DNA from: Mycoplasmoidaceae bacterium
GTDB taxonomy: Bacteria; Bacillota_I; Bacilli_A; Mycoplasmatales; Mycoplasmoidaceae
Direction of reading: 5' to 3'
DNA: 64,000 nt
NCBI GenBank assembly: GCA_024427265.1
Contig: JAKSVP010000002.1
Location: forward strand, 1-64,000
The notes beneath the pieces were generated by a model that saw only the letters and a program-made list of their open reading frames with translations, had not been told where the DNA came from and did no database searches. Of the stretch, positions 1 to 8,518 are shown one piece after another (within the stretch, counting starts at the first letter, position 1; each line of letters starts with the position of its first letter). The position numbers and the translations under genes were made by a program.

Positions 1-75
1 CGAATGTACCCGCTGGGGAGAATAGAAAGACGTTGCTTTAATGGAAAAACTAGGGGGAAACTCCTAGTTTTTTCT
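1..75 (+). repeat. 5S rRNA-derived unit 1 (3' part) with terminator
   Basis: The window opens inside a 5S-like unit: bases 1-36 match the 3' third of the intact copy at 2488-2590 and end in the helix I 3' strand GACGTTGC. Bases 45-75 form the terminator shared by the whole array, ACTAGGGGG and CTCCTAGT arms followed by a T-run. The rest of the unit lies outside the window. Confidence 0.85.
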
Positions 76-99
76 TTTCCAAGTCTTCAGGTTTCTGAC

Positions 100-131
100 C
101 ATTTCTATATATATATATATATATAATGAAG
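100..131 (+). promoter_or_regulatory. (TA)10 promoter tract
   Basis: Ten TA dinucleotides run straight into a TATAAT-type -10 about 25 nt before an AAGGAGAG ribosome site. The flanking bases (GGTTTCTG..CATTTC and ATGA.GTCA) recur at 2643-2682, where the tract is only (TA)8. A change in length would alter promoter spacing, so this looks like a slippage-prone promoter. Confidence 0.55.
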
Positions 132-152
132 TCATATTTTCAAGGAGAGACC

Positions 153-1265
153 ATGAGAAAAAATCTTATTAATTATAATAAAGAACAAATTGAAAAAATG
201 GCTATTCAATCTGATTTAATTAGTTGATACAAATTTTACCAAAAATCTGACGAGTTTGATAAACTACTAAAATCTAAATTGGTTGGTTATAAAGAGTGCT
301 CAGAGTATGAAGATGTAACACAAAAAAAGGTAGATTAGGCAGAAACAAATGATAAATACTTTGAAAATAACGTTCTCCCAAAAGTAAAAGTTAGAGTTAT
401 CAATGAATACCAAAAAAAACATGTTCTTGATAAAAGCGTAGATAAAAATACATATCATGTTCATAAAATGAAGGTCTCGAAGATAGGATTTATATCTAAA
501 ATATTAGATTTAATTTGTATTGGTGTTGGTGTTCTTTTATGGATATTTCTTTTATCATTTTTAAATTGAGACAACTGATTTTCACGTTGACTTGGATCGC
601 TTAGTATAATTAGTGGTGTATTTGTTTATTTCTTTCTTTTCTTCCTTCTTCCTGCTGGACTAATAGGTTTTGGAGGAGATAGGCTTATTCGAGGTAGAAG
701 GTTGAGAGAAATGGGGATTGCTAAAAAGACTAGAAAAGCAACACTTTCTGAACGGGACGAAAACATTTGGCAATTAGCTATTAATGATAAATCATCTAAT
801 GTTCATCATATCTTAGATGAGGAAAAAAATAAAACAAAAAAACAATTAACAAAAATAGAATTGAAACTGTTTGAAGAAATCGATGAACTAAAAACAATCA
901 AAAAAGAATTAGTAAAAAATACTTGTATTCCAACTCATTATCAAAATAAACACTGTATTTTAGCTTTTTTGGGATTAATTATTAATAAAAGAGCAGATAC
1001 ATTAAAAGAAATGATTAATCTATATGAAGAGGAAGAATTTAGAGGTTCAGTTATTGAATACCTTCAAACTATTAACTTATCAATTAAATCATTAGAATCA
1101 TCCGTAAAATGAATAGGTGTCACTATAACGGGAATGTTAGGAGCAATTGCTAGCAATACAGCAGCCATTCGTGACACAAATTATACAATTATAAAACAAA
1201 ATTCCCAAATACAAAACCAATTAGCTGCCATTAATACAACTCAAGTTATTGATGCATTTTGATAA
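153..1265 (+). pseudogene. Membrane protein gene interrupted by one in-frame TAG
   Basis: One reading frame runs from an ATG with a good AGGAGAG site to TAA at 1263, reading TGA as Trp, but a TAG stands at 336-338 (codon 62). Upstream residues are polar and basic. Downstream there are two hydrophobic segments (about codons 112-130 and 150-175), a charged helical stretch, and an Ala/Asn/Gln-rich tail. No known family was recognised. The frame is otherwise open, so the TAG is either a recent nonsense mutation or separates a short peptide from an unstarted remainder. Its tail runs into truncated 5S unit 2. Confidence 0.6.
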
Positions 1266-1268
1266 TGT

Positions 1269-1330
1269 CTGGGGAGAATAGAAAGACGTTGCTTTAATGG
1301 AAAAACTAGGGGGAAACTCCTAGTTTTTTC
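1269..1330 (+). repeat. 5S rRNA-derived unit 2 (remnant) with terminator
   Basis: Only the last 24 nt of the 5S-like sequence remain (CTGGGGAGAATAG.. to GACGTTGC), directly after the stop of the preceding gene, followed by the array's standard terminator at about 1300-1330. The T-tract merges with the TATAAT at 1334-1339 of the next gene. Confidence 0.8.
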
Positions 1331-1345
1331 TTTTATAATAAATAT

Positions 1346-2062
1346 ATGAAAAGAAAATTTATTTTATTGCCAATAACATTAATAGCATTAACACCAGCAA
1401 TTAGTTTGGTTGGGTGTGGTGATCCAGATACACCAGAACCACCAGAGCCAGAAGAAAGCACCATTACAATAGATGGAATTCCTTCTGAGACTGTCCAGGG
1501 AGTTGTTGGAACATCTGGTTTTCTTAATGTAACCATTTGGTTAAACACAAAAGATGAAAAAACAGATATAACAAATGATGCTGAAATTGTTTTTAATTCT
1601 TCAATTTCTTCATCATTATCATATAACAAACAATATGGTCAGATTGTTTGGGGTAATGACATTACAAGTGGAATTTATAATATTTCCTTAACTGCCACTT
1701 ATGACAACATTACTTCTGTTCAATATCCATTGATCTTATCAATAAATTCCAGAACGCCCGAAATTCTTCTTTATGGAACACAGGACTCATATGTTAGCAA
1801 AGTAAATACACCAGGTGCCACAGGTAAGATTACTGCTATGTATGTTGATTGTGATAAACCAATTATGGAGGACATAACATCTGAAGTTCGTGTTAATATA
1901 CAAAGTCCAGATCTAGCATCGTGTGGTTTTTCTTGAGATTCGACAGGTTATGTTCGTTGAAATCCAACAAAAACTTGTTCAGCAACTTGTACTGTGGTTT
2001 TTCAGTCAAAAGGACCAGCAATGCCCCGAACATGGATATTCACACTTAATGTCACCCAATAA
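1346..2062 (+). CDS. Lipoprotein, GIPSE-type surface family
   Basis: A 238-aa protein with a 23-residue signal peptide ending in the lipobox SLVGC, so it should be acylated at that Cys and surface anchored. A Pro/Glu linker follows, then beta-rich sequence with the block TIDGIPSETVQG and a C-terminal WDPTGY-like block. The same blocks occur in the lipoproteins at 26099 and 41822c, so the three are paralogues. Four TGA codons are read as Trp. A TATAAT lies only 6 nt before the ATG with no Shine-Dalgarno, so translation is probably leaderless. Function beyond the surface location is unknown. Confidence 0.85.
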
Positions 2063-2145
2063 CAAAAATAGATGACTATCGGTTATTTTTATTTTATGCC
2101 CGCTCGCCCCACAGTTTTGGTCTCGCCATTACTACACAGTTAGAA

Positions 2146-2208
2146 CCTATGACGATTAATCTTAGATTAAGCGTGATAAGGATAAAATCCTTATCCTATA
2201 ATCATAGG
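2146..2208 (+). repeat. Three-way-junction element, copy 1
   Basis: An outer stem (CCTATGA and TCATAGG) encloses two hairpins, GATTAATC/GATTAAGC and GATAAGGAT/ATCCTTATC. Related copies at 8444, 10462, 21650 and (minus) 48708 keep the architecture while the hairpin arms change together. It lies 20 nt before the 23S-like relic. Confidence 0.65.
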
Positions 2209-2227
2209 ACCTAAACATTAATAGTAT

Positions 2228-2408
2228 CATAGCGACTAGATAAACGCTGAAAGCATATAAGCGTGAAACTAATTCTAAGATTAATCTTCCCCACCCGCAA
2301 GGGTGATAAGAATCGTTGTAGACTACAACGTTGATAGGTTAAAGGTGTAAGTGTAGTAATACATTAAGCTGATTAATACTAATAATTCGAAAGACTTTGT
2401 TAAAAGGA
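2228..2408 (+). rRNA. 23S rRNA 3'-end relic
   Basis: The block resembles the last ~180 nt of bacterial 23S rRNA: CGCTGAAAGCATATAAGCG, then CCGCAAGGG, then CGTTGATAGGTTAAAGGTG, then GCTGATTAATACTAATAATTCG. The remaining ~2.7 kb of 23S is absent; a lipoprotein gene ends at 2062. This is therefore a detached 23S tail joined to a spacer and a 5S, like an rRNA operon 3' end. It cannot make a functional 23S by itself. Confidence 0.85.
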
Positions 2409-2487
2409 CTAATCCTTTAAATTAGATCAAAAAGATACTAGAATATTGTTGGTTTTATAAAACTTGCAAAGACATTTCAAATGTTTT

Positions 2488-2590
2488 GCAGCGTTAATAT
2501 TGTAGGGGAAATACCTGTTCCCATCCCGAACACAGAAGTCAAGCCCTATGAAGTCGAATGTACCCGCTGGGGAGAATAGAAAGACGTTGC
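2488..2590 (+). rRNA. rrf: 5S rRNA (best-preserved copy)
   Basis: This 103-nt segment has 5S hallmarks. Helix I is closed by GCAGCGTT (5') and GACGTTGC (3'), eight pairs including G-U. The conserved loop reads CCGAACACAGAAGTCAAGC, and the order of the remaining helices matches Mollicute 5S. It follows a 23S 3' relic and a spacer, and the array terminator comes next. Of all copies it best keeps helix I and the CCCGCTGGGG helix IV region, so it is the one most likely to be functional. Confidence 0.8.
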
Positions 2591-2598
2591 TTTAATGG

Positions 2599-2628
2599 AA
2601 AAACTAGGGCGAGAGTCCTAGTTTTTTC
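2599..2628 (+). terminator. Intrinsic terminator of 5S unit 3
   Basis: Arms ACTAGGGC and GTCCTAGT with a GAGA loop, followed by TTTTTTC. It is the array terminator with a different loop. Confidence 0.85.
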
Positions 2629-2642
2629 TTTGTTAACTTGCA

Positions 2643-2682
2643 GGTTTCTGCTCATTTCTATATATATATATATAATGAGGTC
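2643..2682 (+). promoter_or_regulatory. (TA)8 promoter tract
   Basis: This is a second copy of the promoter block at 100-131 with eight instead of ten TA units before TAATGAGGTCA. It drives the BspA-like gene at 2699. Confidence 0.5.
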
Positions 2683-2698
2683 ACTTTTAGGAGACATT

Positions 2699-4114
2699 AT
2701 GCAAAATAGAATTAGATTATTGCCTTTACTAGCATTAGGGGTTCCAATGACATCAACAATTCCTCTAGTTGTATCATGCAATAAATTTGAACCAGAAATT
2801 ATTACTCCAACTATTAATACTGATGAAAATATAATTTGTGAGTGTTCTGAAATTAAACTTAACCATTCTTTTTTTATAACTTTTGAAATAACTAATGATG
2901 ATTACATCATTAGTGCAAAAAGTTATGTTAAGATTGGCAATAATAAAATAGAAATTAGTGAATTAATAGATACATACGACACAAATCAAATAGTAGTATC
3001 ATCTGATAAAGTTGATGACTTTAATGTAAGCATTTATTTGATAACAATAATGAAGGGATTAAATATTGATGGTGGTTCCCAAGAATTGCATGGTTTAACA
3101 AGTATTGCAAATTGTGATACTAAAAAATGGCAAACTTATTTTGGGGACTGAGAAGTAAATGCAACTTGTTGACTAGATAATGAATCACATACTAAAGTAG
3201 ATCCAAATATTAGTTTAAAAAATGGAATAATCTCATGAACAAATTCTATTGCCAAAGGAACATACATTTTTTATATTAAATGTTCAGCTAAAATTGATGA
3301 AGAGGTTTACGAAGAAAAAACTAATAATATTTCATTAAATATAGAACAAGATATGACAAATTTACCATTAAATATAACCGCATTAGAAGAGGCAAATATT
3401 AATGTGAAAACAAACAAAAACGAAGTTCCAACATCTATTAATTTGTCGTATTCTTTTGATAATGAAACATGGTATCAATTTGATTTTGATGCAGGTGTAG
3501 ATTTACAAACAAACCAAAAAATTTATTTAAAAGGAAATAATAATCGATGATCTTATAGCTCTGATAGTTATAACCATATAACTTCAACTGGTAAGTTTGA
3601 TGTTAACGGGAATCCGGCCTCTTTACTTGATGATGGCTTGTGCGTGACTAAAGCCCCGGGAGATGATTGTTTTAGAGGACTGTTTGAAGGTTCTAATGTA
3701 TCATCAGTTGATCAAAATCTTTTAAAAAGATTTTATTTATCTGATAGTATTTTTGCTTCAATGTTTGAAGATTGTTCGGATTTGATTAAAGCTCCGGATT
3801 TACCAAACACAATATCTGAATACGATGATTATTGTTATTCTTGTATGTTCAAAAATTGTATAAGTCTTGAATGCGCTCCTGATTTAATGTGTGCAGAACC
3901 CTGACATAGTACATCTGGCGCCTATTCATCTATGTTTTTTGGCTGTAAAAAACTAAAATATATAAAACTTGGATGTCTATCATTTAGAGATAGCGCTTTT
4001 AAAAATTGAGTAGGCGGCGACTTTTCGTCGAGTGGAGATTTTTACTATAATGGTTCAGTTGTGACAAGAGGACCATCAGCAATTCCAGAAGGTTGAGAAG
4101 TGCATACTTTTTAA
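2699..4114 (+). CDS. BspA-like leucine-rich-repeat lipoprotein
   Basis: A 471-aa lipoprotein. The signal peptide ends in LVVSC, and the start is the ATG preceded by TAGGAGA; the frame upstream merely runs into the 5S unit. The N-terminal half is beta-rich with no recognised family. The C-terminal third has BspA/TpLRR-like units of the form MFxxCxxLxxAPxLPxT, e.g. ASMFEDCSDLIKAPDLP, SCMFKNCISLECAPDL and SMFFGCKKLKYIKL. Such repeats are surface adhesin modules in gut and oral bacteria and protists. Expression probably varies through the (TA)8 promoter. Confidence 0.85.
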
Positions 4115-4116
4115 TC

Positions 4117-4743
4117 ATGAACAAAATTACAAATATTAAAATTAATCGTCCATCGCAAAATGAAATGGAAAAATATATTGCAGTATGGAATAATTTTAAA
4201 AATCGCAAAGAAAATAAAATTAGTAAATATTATTTTCAAGAAATAGCAATTAAGAAAATATTTGATCACTATTGGAAAAACACCATTTCAAATGTATTAA
4301 TAAAAGTTTGTTGTCTTAATATCTTTTATAGTACAAAAATTTTTGATATTTACCATATATGCAAAGGAATAGCGAAAATTGGCAAGAAACTAGAAACGAA
4401 ATTAAGAAATGGTGATTTAGGTGTTATTGAAGAAATAGCTAATGTAAGTAAAAAATATAGTGACAAAGGAAGAAGAAATTATTCATTTGCAACTAAGTTT
4501 TGTTGTCTTCATAACAAAAACAAGTTTCCTATTTTTGACAGAGCAGTTTGAAAACTAATTTATGATTTACAGAAAAAATATAAATTTAGTAAGAAAAAAT
4601 TTATAAAAAATGATTTAAAAAAGAATTACAAACTTTATAAAGAAGTAATTGATGATTTTATTTCGTTTTTTCACCTGCATCCAAAGGATTATCGTGAACT
4701 TGATAAATATTTATGAGTTGCAGCAGGAACTCCATTTAAATAA
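4117..4743 (+). CDS. Unknown protein with OGG/HhH-like motif
   Basis: A 208-aa, Lys-rich cytoplasmic protein that starts 2 nt after the previous stop, so it is probably co-transcribed. The motif SFATKFCCLHNKNKFPIFDR (about residues 123-142) resembles the SFATKY..HNP..YPIYD signature I associate with 8-oxoguanine-glycosylase-fold proteins in defence contexts. That assignment is from memory of a short motif and is weak. Two TGA codons are read as Trp. No signal peptide or membrane segment is visible. Confidence 0.6.
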
Positions 4744-4777
4744 TATATATCACATCGGCTCGCAACATAAGTTGCTC

Positions 4778-4915
4778 GCGTTAATATTGTAGGGGAAATA
4801 CCTGTTCCCATCCCGAACACAGAAGTCAAGCCCTATGAAGTCGAATGTACCCGCTGGGGAGAATAGAAAGACGTTGCTTTAATGGAAAAACTAGGGGGAA
4901 ACTCCTAGTTTTTTC
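4778..4915 (+). repeat. 5S rRNA-derived unit 4 with terminator
   Basis: From GCGTTAATATTG on it is identical in sequence to the intact copy at 2488, including the loop and helix IV, but the first bases of helix I are replaced by a GCAAC/GTTGC hairpin flank that also precedes unit 9. The terminator is at 4886-4915. It may still fold as 5S, though helix I is shortened. Confidence 0.8.
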
Positions 4916-5044
4916 TTTTATAAATAATTTTGAAAATTAATATAATCAATATGAAATTAGACAGTTAATGTCTCGTTTCACCCTGGGCCCATGGGGCCCA
5001 TTCCTAAAAATTATTTTGAGAAATAAAAAATAGTTGGTTGCCAA

Positions 5045-5245
5045 CTATTTTATTTTTTCTAATTCATTGGGAGCAAAACCAAAGACTTCTCATTCACCAT
5101 TAGCATCATTAGCTTCAATCATAATGCAATCTTCATGACTAACATCACACACAGTACCGATAGTTCCTTTTTTACAAATGGATCCATCTTCTTTCTTTTC
5201 AACTAGTGTTTTTACTTTATCACCTAATTTAAATTTATTTGTCAT
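5045..5245 (-). CDS. DUF4926-like small protein, probable immunity/antitoxin
   Basis: A 66-aa protein starting FKLGDKVKTL with a GTIGTV turn and ending in PNELEKIK, which matches my memory of the DUF4926 pattern (short SH3-like barrel). The ATG overlaps the last codons of the upstream gene by 11 nt, the tight coupling typical of toxin-immunity pairs. A TAGTTGG/CCAACTA hairpin at 5031-5047 overlaps the stop. The immunity role is inferred from pairing. Confidence 0.6.
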
Positions 5246-5771
5246 AAGTTCTCCTTTTTGGTATCAATGTAATAAAACTTAATGTAAAATCCTTTTTAAT
5301 TTCTCAAATAGTTGTTACAAGATAACCTTTCAAATTTGTTAATGCTTTACCCAAAAGGTAACCACCTTGTTTCATTCTACTATATTTAATCGTTGCAAAA
5401 TCTGTATTTTTTAAAATATCATCATTTAACTCAAATAAACTGTATTTACTATAACCTATTGATCTTAGAAAACCACTTTTATCATGTGTTGCATTACTTG
5501 ACATTAAATAACTACATTTATTTTCAGGAATTGATGGTTTTTCAAATTTGTGCCGAAAGAGTTCAACAAATTGTTTGTTATACTCCTCATCATGAATTCC
5601 TTGTGTTGGAAAATGTGGTTCATAGCCAACAGTTATAGTGTGACTAGAACGAAGTTGGTTTAATGCTCTCATGTCTGATTTAGACATTGATGCTTTGTCT
5701 TCATCAGTATATTGTCCATTATCTGGATCATATGGTTGTGGCAAATATCCGCCACCAGGTTTATAAGGCAT
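5235..5771 (-). CDS. DUF6883-like toxin-type protein
   Basis: A 178-aa protein. The start is the ATG preceded by GTGAGGTG; a GTG 12 nt upstream is in frame. The N-terminus GYLPQPYDPDNGQYTDED resembles linkers that join phage-head or secreted scaffolds to toxin domains. The C-terminal half (from FELNDDILKN through KYSRMKQGG to GYLVTTIWEI) fits a DUF6883-type fold. This domain is often next to DUF4926 genes, and that is the neighbour here. It reads as an orphan toxin cassette with no export signal. Family names are from memory. Confidence 0.55.
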
Positions 5772-5859
5772 ATTGCACCTCACTTTCTGAAAAGGAACCT
5801 GTCATCCTTTTCAATTCAATTATTAATCAAAAATGAACATTAAATTTCAACTATTTTTT

Positions 5860-5930
5860 CAAAGCCATATATATAACAAGTTATATATACTTAACGTTAA
5901 TTAAATACTTATGTTATATATATGGCTTTG
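5860..5930. terminator. 19-bp inverted repeat, bidirectional hairpin
   Basis: CAAAGCCATATATATAACA at 5860-5878 is repeated inverted at 5912-5930 with a 33-nt loop that contains the palindrome TTAACGTTAA. T-runs flank both sides (TTTTTTC before, TTTTTT after), so it could terminate on both strands. It could also be a transposon-like end pair, but there is no enclosed gene. Confidence 0.6.
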
Positions 5931-5938
5931 TTTTTTAC

Positions 5939-6072
5939 AATATTGTAGGGGAAATACCTGTTCCCATCCCGAACACAGAAGTCAAGCCCTATGAAGTCGA
6001 ATGTACCCAACAGGGGAGAATAGAAAGACGTTGCTTTAATGAAAAAACTAGGGGAAAACTCCTAGTTTTTTC
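5939..6072 (+). repeat. 5S rRNA-derived unit 5 with terminator
   Basis: Retains AATATTGTAGGGG and the full loop, but helix IV reads CCCAACAGGGG and the 5' helix I strand is missing. Ends in GACGTTGC at 6034; terminator at 6042-6072. Confidence 0.8.
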
Positions 6073-6124
6073 TTTGCATCGTCTTGATTTCTACGTTTGA
6101 GTTAAGTATTTCGCAACAATATCT

Positions 6125-7024
6125 TTACTTTGCTGTTTTATATCATTCTCAAAGTTTTTCTTTGTTATTAATAATTTCTTGCACTCCATTAGAATAAATT
6201 ACATTTAAAATTTTCACCCAAAAGTTAATTAAATTGTCTACCCAGTTAATAAAATTTTCTGATAATAAAATATCATTTGAATTTGGCAACATTGTCGGGA
6301 TATTAAATTCAATTTTGTTTGTTTTCATTAAGCTTCATAAAAATTTTGCATCTTTCTTTGATATTTTAAATTCTGATGAAATTATTTCAATTTTGTTATC
6401 ATCTAAATCTTGTGTTTTGCTCAAAAAACTATTACATAATGATTTAATTAAAGATAAAAAATCATTATTTGAATTTTTTATTGCATTCTCATTAATTTCT
6501 TTATATATCTTATTAGTATTAGTATTTAAAGGTATTAAATTTCCTCTTAATTTATAATGACGCTTTTCTACGAACGCAACATTCCAAATAACAAAAGGGT
6601 TTTTATTAATTATTGCATCGATTGAATTTTGGTTTGCACTTACGGACAGCATTTCCTTAATTATGTTTATTTGAGACAAACATGATGTTCATAATGACGA
6701 AACTATCAATAAATAATCATCCTCATTAAATTTACCATTTTTTGTTTTATCAGCTTTATATGGTCCATGACACAAATGATATTTTTTCAAAGCCTTAAGT
6801 TGAGATATTAATCCTATAATCTCGACTTTTATTTTCTGTGTTAAACCACATTCTTCTTTTTTATCATTCTCAACAATTTGTCTGATGAAACAATTATTAT
6901 CAACATAATAAATATTTTTGATAAATGCTTTATTGCATTCATCAACATTTCGAATGTATGCCTGGTAATCTTCATTGCTAACTTCAAACGATATAGTTTT
7001 TGATCTTTTAAAAAATTTGCACAT
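6125..7024 (-). CDS. Unknown protein coupled to Fic copy 1
   Basis: A 299-aa protein whose ATG overlaps the Fic stop (TAATG), implying translational coupling. It has a short basic N-terminus (CKFFKRSKTISFEV), mainly helical polar sequence, and no signal peptide. Five TGA codons are read as Trp. No family recognised. The second Fic copy has an unrelated gene in this position, so this partner is specific to copy 1. A substrate or modulator of the Fic protein is possible but unproven. Confidence 0.65.
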
Positions 7025-8010
7025 TATTTTTTTATCTCCCAGCTTCCAATTTTTCTTCCACCTGATCTAATAAGAATATTTTTCTTTTTTAAAATAGCTA
7101 GATAATTTTTAACAGTTTTTTCTGAAACACCGATTTTTAATGCCAACTGTCTAATGTTAATCTTTGGATTAATAGCAATGTTTTTCAATATAGATTCCTC
7201 GTTCTTTGATAGGGAAGTTTGTCTCTTGTTTAATACATTATCAATATGCAACAATCTATTTTGTAAAATATTTTTCTCACCTAGGATTAAATTTCTTAAA
7301 AACATGATTAAAAAACTATTATCCTCATATATACCTTTGGTTAAGTTTTGATAATTGGCTCTAACTAATGCATTTCTAAAATATAGAGAGTGTTTTGCAA
7401 ATAAGTCATTTGCAACATCATAGCCTAATGATCTCAAATATTTTATTAAAAATATAGCTGTGGTTCTCGTATTTCCTTCGCAGAAAACATGAATTTGTCA
7501 TAAATTGCTAATAAAAATTGCAATATGTTGAATAATCTCATCTTGGTTTAGGTGTGAGTAGTCAAAATGTCTCTCTTCATTTAGATCGTATTTTAATGTT
7601 GAGCTTAATTCTCGATAATCACCATATCTAACTGTATCGCCATTCAATACTCATTCTTCTTTTTTGAAGTTATATGTACGAATTAGTCCGGCTTTGTCAT
7701 ATATTCCATCAAACAAGTGCCGATGAATAGACATATAACCCTCAGGACTAAAAGTAAAATTATCATCTGAAAGAATGTCAGTTATACGGCTTGCCACTAG
7801 ATCCGCTTCTTTATACTCGTCAACGTCCTTTCCTTTTTTTTCTTCGTAGTACGAATTGATAAATTTTGTTAGTTGGCTAACATTAATTTTTCCTGCAACA
7901 TATTTATTCTTTAGATCAATAAAATATTTCGAATTAGATAAATTATCGACTTTTTGCAAACCGATAGCTGTTTCAATTAAATATTTTTTTGAATAAGTAT
8001 TTGAACTCAT
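7024..8010 (-). CDS. Fic-family protein with C-terminal winged HTH (copy 1)
   Basis: A 328-aa protein. The Fic core motif reads HVFCEGNTRTT (residues ~185-195), the HxFx(D/E)GNxR active site that normally transfers AMP from ATP to a protein. The C-terminal ~70 residues form a helix-turn-helix (INIRQLALKIGVSEKTVKNYL), suggesting self-regulation. The start is the ATG at 8010 rather than the in-frame GTG at 8025, because a TATAAT at 8017-8022 would make the RNA begin at that ATG (leaderless). The gene is duplicated at 20230. Confidence 0.85.
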
Positions 8011-8016
8011 ATAGCA

Positions 8017-8164
8017 ATTATACACTAAAAAACTTTATTTTACCCAAAAGAATTACCCAAAGAAAACCGTAGGTTTCATCACTATTAACACAAAATCTTC
8101 TACTTTCTTTCTGCCTGCACAAATGACAAAAAAATGGTAATTACCCAAAAGAATTACCCAAATA
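8017..8164 (-). promoter_or_regulatory. Fic promoter with paired TTACCCAAA operators
   Basis: The Fic -10 box is at 8017-8022. Upstream are two identical pairs of TTACCCAAA direct repeats, 14 nt apart within a pair, at about 8039-8061 and 8141-8163. They lie between the Fic promoter and the divergent ncRNA promoter, so a regulator bound there could control both. The arrangement is repeated at 21223-21370. Confidence 0.55.
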
Positions 8165-8192
8165 CATTTTTAAATTATGAAAATTATCTATA

Positions 8193-8362
8193 TATAATCA
8201 ATGTCCACTTGGCTAATTACACCTAGTTTTGGCTTGGCGGTGGCGGAAACATTTCCACTTTATTAAAGGTAAAGAACGGAACGTCTCCGGCATGTCATAT
8301 TATGGTCGTGTGTATCGAACCATATATTCCGAAAAAACTCAGGCGAATATCTGAGTTTTTTC
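8193..8362 (+). ncRNA. Putative structured ncRNA, copy 1
   Basis: A TATAAT at 8193-8198 precedes ~155 nt with no ORF but several hairpins: GTGG..CCAC enclosing AAA/TTT, CTTTA/TAAAG, CGGA/TCCG, a long ATAT.ATGGT/ACCATATAT stem, then a strong terminator AAAAAACTCAG/CTGAGTTTTTT at 8332-8361. The local GC peak (GGCTTGGCGGTGGCGGAAAC) is unlike its surroundings. It does not look like RNase P, SRP, tmRNA, 6S or tRNA. It lies divergent to the Fic gene and is duplicated with it. Confidence 0.6.
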
Positions 8363-8443
8363 TTTTGCTAATTGAAAACAACGAAAAATAGACAGATTGG
8401 CCTCGCCTTTTTCTTCTAGGCTCGCAATTACTACAAAGTTAGA

Positions 8444-8504
8444 ACCGATGACGATTAACGAATGTTAATCGTGATGAGCTGAAGCTCATCATTTAAACCA
8501 TAGG
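8444..8504 (+). repeat. Three-way-junction element, copy 2
   Basis: Hairpins CGATTAAC/GTTAATCG and GATGAGCT/AGCTCATC lie between CCGATGA and ACCATAGGA. It is followed within 15 nt by 5S unit 6. The upstream flank TTACTACAAAGTTAG matches copy 1. Confidence 0.6.
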
Positions 8505-8518
8505 ATCAAATATATAGT

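Noticed and set aside
1333..1629. 98-aa minus-strand ORF over the first lipoprotein
   Set aside because: It is an antisense shadow of an intact lipoprotein with a signal peptide and paralogues.
2539..2781. Minus-strand ORF overlapping the 5S copy and the next promoter
   Set aside because: It reads antisense through rRNA, a terminator and a (TA)n promoter; no ribosome site.
8017..8164. TTACCCAAA repeats as a CRISPR array
   Set aside because: Only four short 9-mers with no spacer-repeat regularity; better explained as operators.
8205..8362. ncRNA as tRNA, tmRNA, SRP RNA or RNase P RNA
   Set aside because: No acceptor or CCA end, no SRP GGAAG-type apical loop context, no RNase P core motifs, and too short for RNase P or tmRNA.
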